A stretch of 46,169 nt of DNA, from assembly GCA_051453625.1 (NCBI GenBank), contig JBOZIK010000001.1, positions 702,444 through 748,612 on the forward strand, written 5' to 3'. This document shows positions 44,136-46,169 of this stretch, in pieces (the first letter of the stretch is position 1; each line of letters starts with the position of its first letter). The DNA comes from Welwitschia mirabilis (lineage: Eukaryota; Gnetophyta; Gnetopsida; Welwitschiales). Both the position numbers and the translations under genes were made by a program. The notes beneath the pieces were generated by a model. The model was not told where the DNA came from and ran no database searches. It saw nothing but the letters and a program-made list of their open reading frames with translations.

Positions 44136-44852
44136 TTTAGAAAATTAGAAATTAATGATTCTCTTATTGAAGATCCTATAGCTATTAATAAGTCTTTATC
44201 TTATTAATTCTTATCTATTTCTTTATCCTAATCTTTTTGTAAGGAACAATGGAAAACTATTATTGGATAACTGTCTTGATTTATAGAAGGGAGCATCTTA
44301 ATATTCTTAAAGAAAAACCTACCCTTGATGAAATAAAAGAAGAAATTTTTAGTTTTAAAAAAAAAGAAAAAATCAATGTCTTAATTAATATCTTTAGGCC
44401 CTTCAATTCTAATGAATAATAATTATTATAATTACATTATTAAGAATGTACATTGTTAGATAAGGTGGTCTTTTAATTCATTGAAAATTTGAGATCCCTC
44501 ACACTTAAATAATACTTATAAAATTCTAGATAAGTAACCCACACAAAGACTTTGAAAAATTATTGATAAATTATTAGACCTAAGTAGAGTGGCTTTATTA
44601 AAGGAAGGTATATTCTTGATAATGTAACTGCAACTTGAGAAGATCTCAAACAAGAAAATGATACTATTAAAACATGACTTTTTTATTAAGTTTCATTATG
44701 CTAAATCTTATGATAGAATTAAATAGAATTTCATTATTTATATTCTTAAAAATCTTGTCTTTGGTGAGTACTTTATTTATCTTATTCATATATTTTCTCA
44801 TTTTCTCATTAGAGATTAGTCTACTAGTGTTATGCTTTAGCTCTTTATTTAT
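44136..44852 (+). pseudogene. LINE C reverse transcriptase, N-terminal part
   Basis: Linker: FRKLEINDSLIEDPIAINKS at about 44,140-44,200, the L1 segment with I-x-DP-x-x-I. RT entry: LNNTYKILDK, stop, PTQRL, then IIDKLLDLSR near 44,508-44,588 (the NxxYKIxxKxLxxRL helix). SGFIKGRYILDNVTAT at 44,588-44,635 is an unbroken copy of the QSGFIxGRxIxDNV box. FIKFHYAKSYDRIK follows at about 44,682-44,725, the LDFxKAYDRV palm strand in which Asp is replaced by His. Then FGEYFIYLIHIFSHFLIRD and STSVML. It ends near 44,852. The ATG frame 44,674-45,003 is this sequence read one base out of phase. Confidence 0.75.
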
Positions 44853-46169
44853 TTATTATTGTAATAAATTTTCTTTTACATGGCCTTTGTCAAGATCTAT
44901 AATTGTCGTAGTGCTTATTTATGCAATCATTTGTGTCTTTAATCAAATCCTGTCAATCACAAATCTTTGCATGAACATGAATACTAGTATAGACAGGAGT
45001 TAACCCAAATGTCATAATCCATTAAAAGCATTAGGCTTGAAGTTAGAGAATTAATTTCAAATGAAGTATTTTTGTATTTTTCATTTAGGTTCATAAAAAT
45101 AAGGAAATAATGCAAAGTAAACATACTAATGCAAATGGCAATGAAAAGTATTTTAAATGCAATATCTATTCGACTACCAAATCTTCCTGTTACAAGATTA
45201 GCTTTGTATAACTTACATCAATCAAGGAAACTATTACTAATCATAACCAACCTAAACTATTGGGTTTGTCAAATAAAATATATAAAACATGCAATTATTA
45301 AACTATTAAATGAAAAATAAAATATAATGTCAAACCTAAACTAATCATTTCAATCTTAACAAAGGATGCCCTCATGATCTATATTAACTATAAAGCTATT
45401 ACCAAATCATAATCAACATAAATCATAATGGATAGGCATAATAAAATATAAAAGAAAAATAGAGTTTTATTATTTTCAAACCAACATCCTTATTACAAAA
45501 CAATAGCACCTCAATGAAGGATACACAGCCTGGTACCAAGGAAGACATCTCTCTGCAATAATGAATGGGCCTCCCATCCTTCAATCTCCTATCACTAGAT
45601 TTTTAGATGCCAAAGAACATAAAGTTTAGAGTAAGGGTAAAAGAGGTATATATTACAATCAAACATCTCAAAAATAGTAAACTTAATAGACACAACAAAA
45701 ATCCTAGCAGTGCATAAGAAGTGTATGACACATTGTAGAATTTAGATGAAGTTTTAGTGCACTAACTAGAAATAGCTATCATCTTGATTATCATCTAGAT
45801 GATAGTGGGGACTATGCTACATCAAGAGAGGTTCCACATCAACTTTTATTTTTAGTTTAGTCAGCATCCTTATCAACTCACACGTGGTATCATCTAGTTG
45901 GTCAGCCAGATGATGAAGAGAACAACATATCTTCTAAGCTCTTTAACCAAGTAAAATTGGCTTTGTTGATCATTAATTTCTCCTAATAATGTAAAGTATT
46001 AAAATTCATCCATAATGGCTCTAAATATGCTGGTAATTGCATTTTTCTATGATTTACTCCTTGACTCTCAATAATCATTAAAATTCACTTAAACATGTTT
46101 AAATATCCTAAAAAAGTACTTAAAATCCCCCATCATAAAAATATAGTTTAGCATCATAACATAGCCTCC
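44853..46169. other. Unassigned DNA at right edge
   Basis: AT-rich to about 45,480, then moderately GC-richer to 45,970. No recognised coding: the ATG frame 45,129-45,320 has no family resemblance. A perfect 16-bp palindrome tatcatctagatgata sits at 45,789-45,804, and related atcatctag and cagatgatga words recur at about 45,891-45,917. Confidence 0.45.

Larger units (their letters stand above)
42693..44852 (+). mobile_element. LINE C: second L1-type family, ORF1 tail, endonuclease, RT start
   Basis: Plus-strand non-LTR element in normal order: a 55-codon open run (42,693-42,860; SRVLNSNANAEGFCLDQAI), endonuclease (43,045-43,400), spacer, linker before RT (44,140-44,215) and RT N-terminal part (44,500-44,852), where it stops. 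It differs from LINE A in the RT segments both retain, so it is another family, not a third tandem copy. The missing RT palm and 3' end indicate a 3' truncation or rearrangement, unusual for LINEs, which normally lose the 5' end. Confidence 0.7.

Noticed and set aside
44674-45003. 109-codon hydrophobic plus-strand frame that looks like a membrane protein
   Set aside because: Its first half is LINE C reverse transcriptase read in the wrong frame; the true frame shows the KAYDR-type strand. The hydrophobic look comes from T-rich sequence.
45129-45320. 63-codon plus-strand frame
   Set aside because: No family resemblance and no supporting context.

Overview
The window looks like nuclear DNA of a seed plant and appears to be almost entirely old transposable elements. 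Reasons: Ty3/gypsy remnants of the Athila/Tat lineage (protease, gag-pol linker, tRNA-Asp-type primer binding sites), a Ty1/copia remnant, and L1-type LINE reverse transcriptase with a zf-RVT tail. Composition is very AT-rich (about a quarter G+C on the lines I counted by eye) and CpG is scarce, as expected of anciently methylated, deaminated repeats. I found no intact host gene, no rRNA or tRNA gene and no CRISPR. Almost every real coding trace is broken by stops and frameshifts, and most lack an ATG.

Layout. 1-3,430: unassigned AT-rich DNA with three short tandem arrays and a GC-richer patch, ending in a faint continuation of a copia element. 3,440-29,675: one minus-strand LTR retrotransposon, here called X, stretched to 26 kb by later insertions. 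Its 3' LTR (3,440-3,633 plus 10,017-10,956) is split by a plus-strand Athila/Tat-like element, E1 (3,634-10,011). Its internal region (10,957-28,473) is interrupted by a full-length minus-strand Athila/Tat-like element, E2 (16,867-25,820), and by a plus-strand solo LTR (about 27,127-28,118). Its 5' LTR is 28,474-29,675. 29,676-31,915: the 5' part of a minus-strand Ty1/copia element whose integrase reading stops where X begins, so X probably landed inside it. 31,916-35,930: unassigned AT-rich DNA. 35,931-41,990: LINE A, with its 3' half tandemly duplicated as LINE B, both carrying CT/CA microsatellites and assembly gaps. 42,690-44,852: a third, different L1-type LINE (C). 44,853-46,169: unassigned.

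The main result is chronological: copia, then X, then E1, E2 and a solo LTR, each layer dated by what it interrupts. I see no gene system that works together and no convincing new functional system. All family names come from reading motifs by eye; no database search or alignment program was run.
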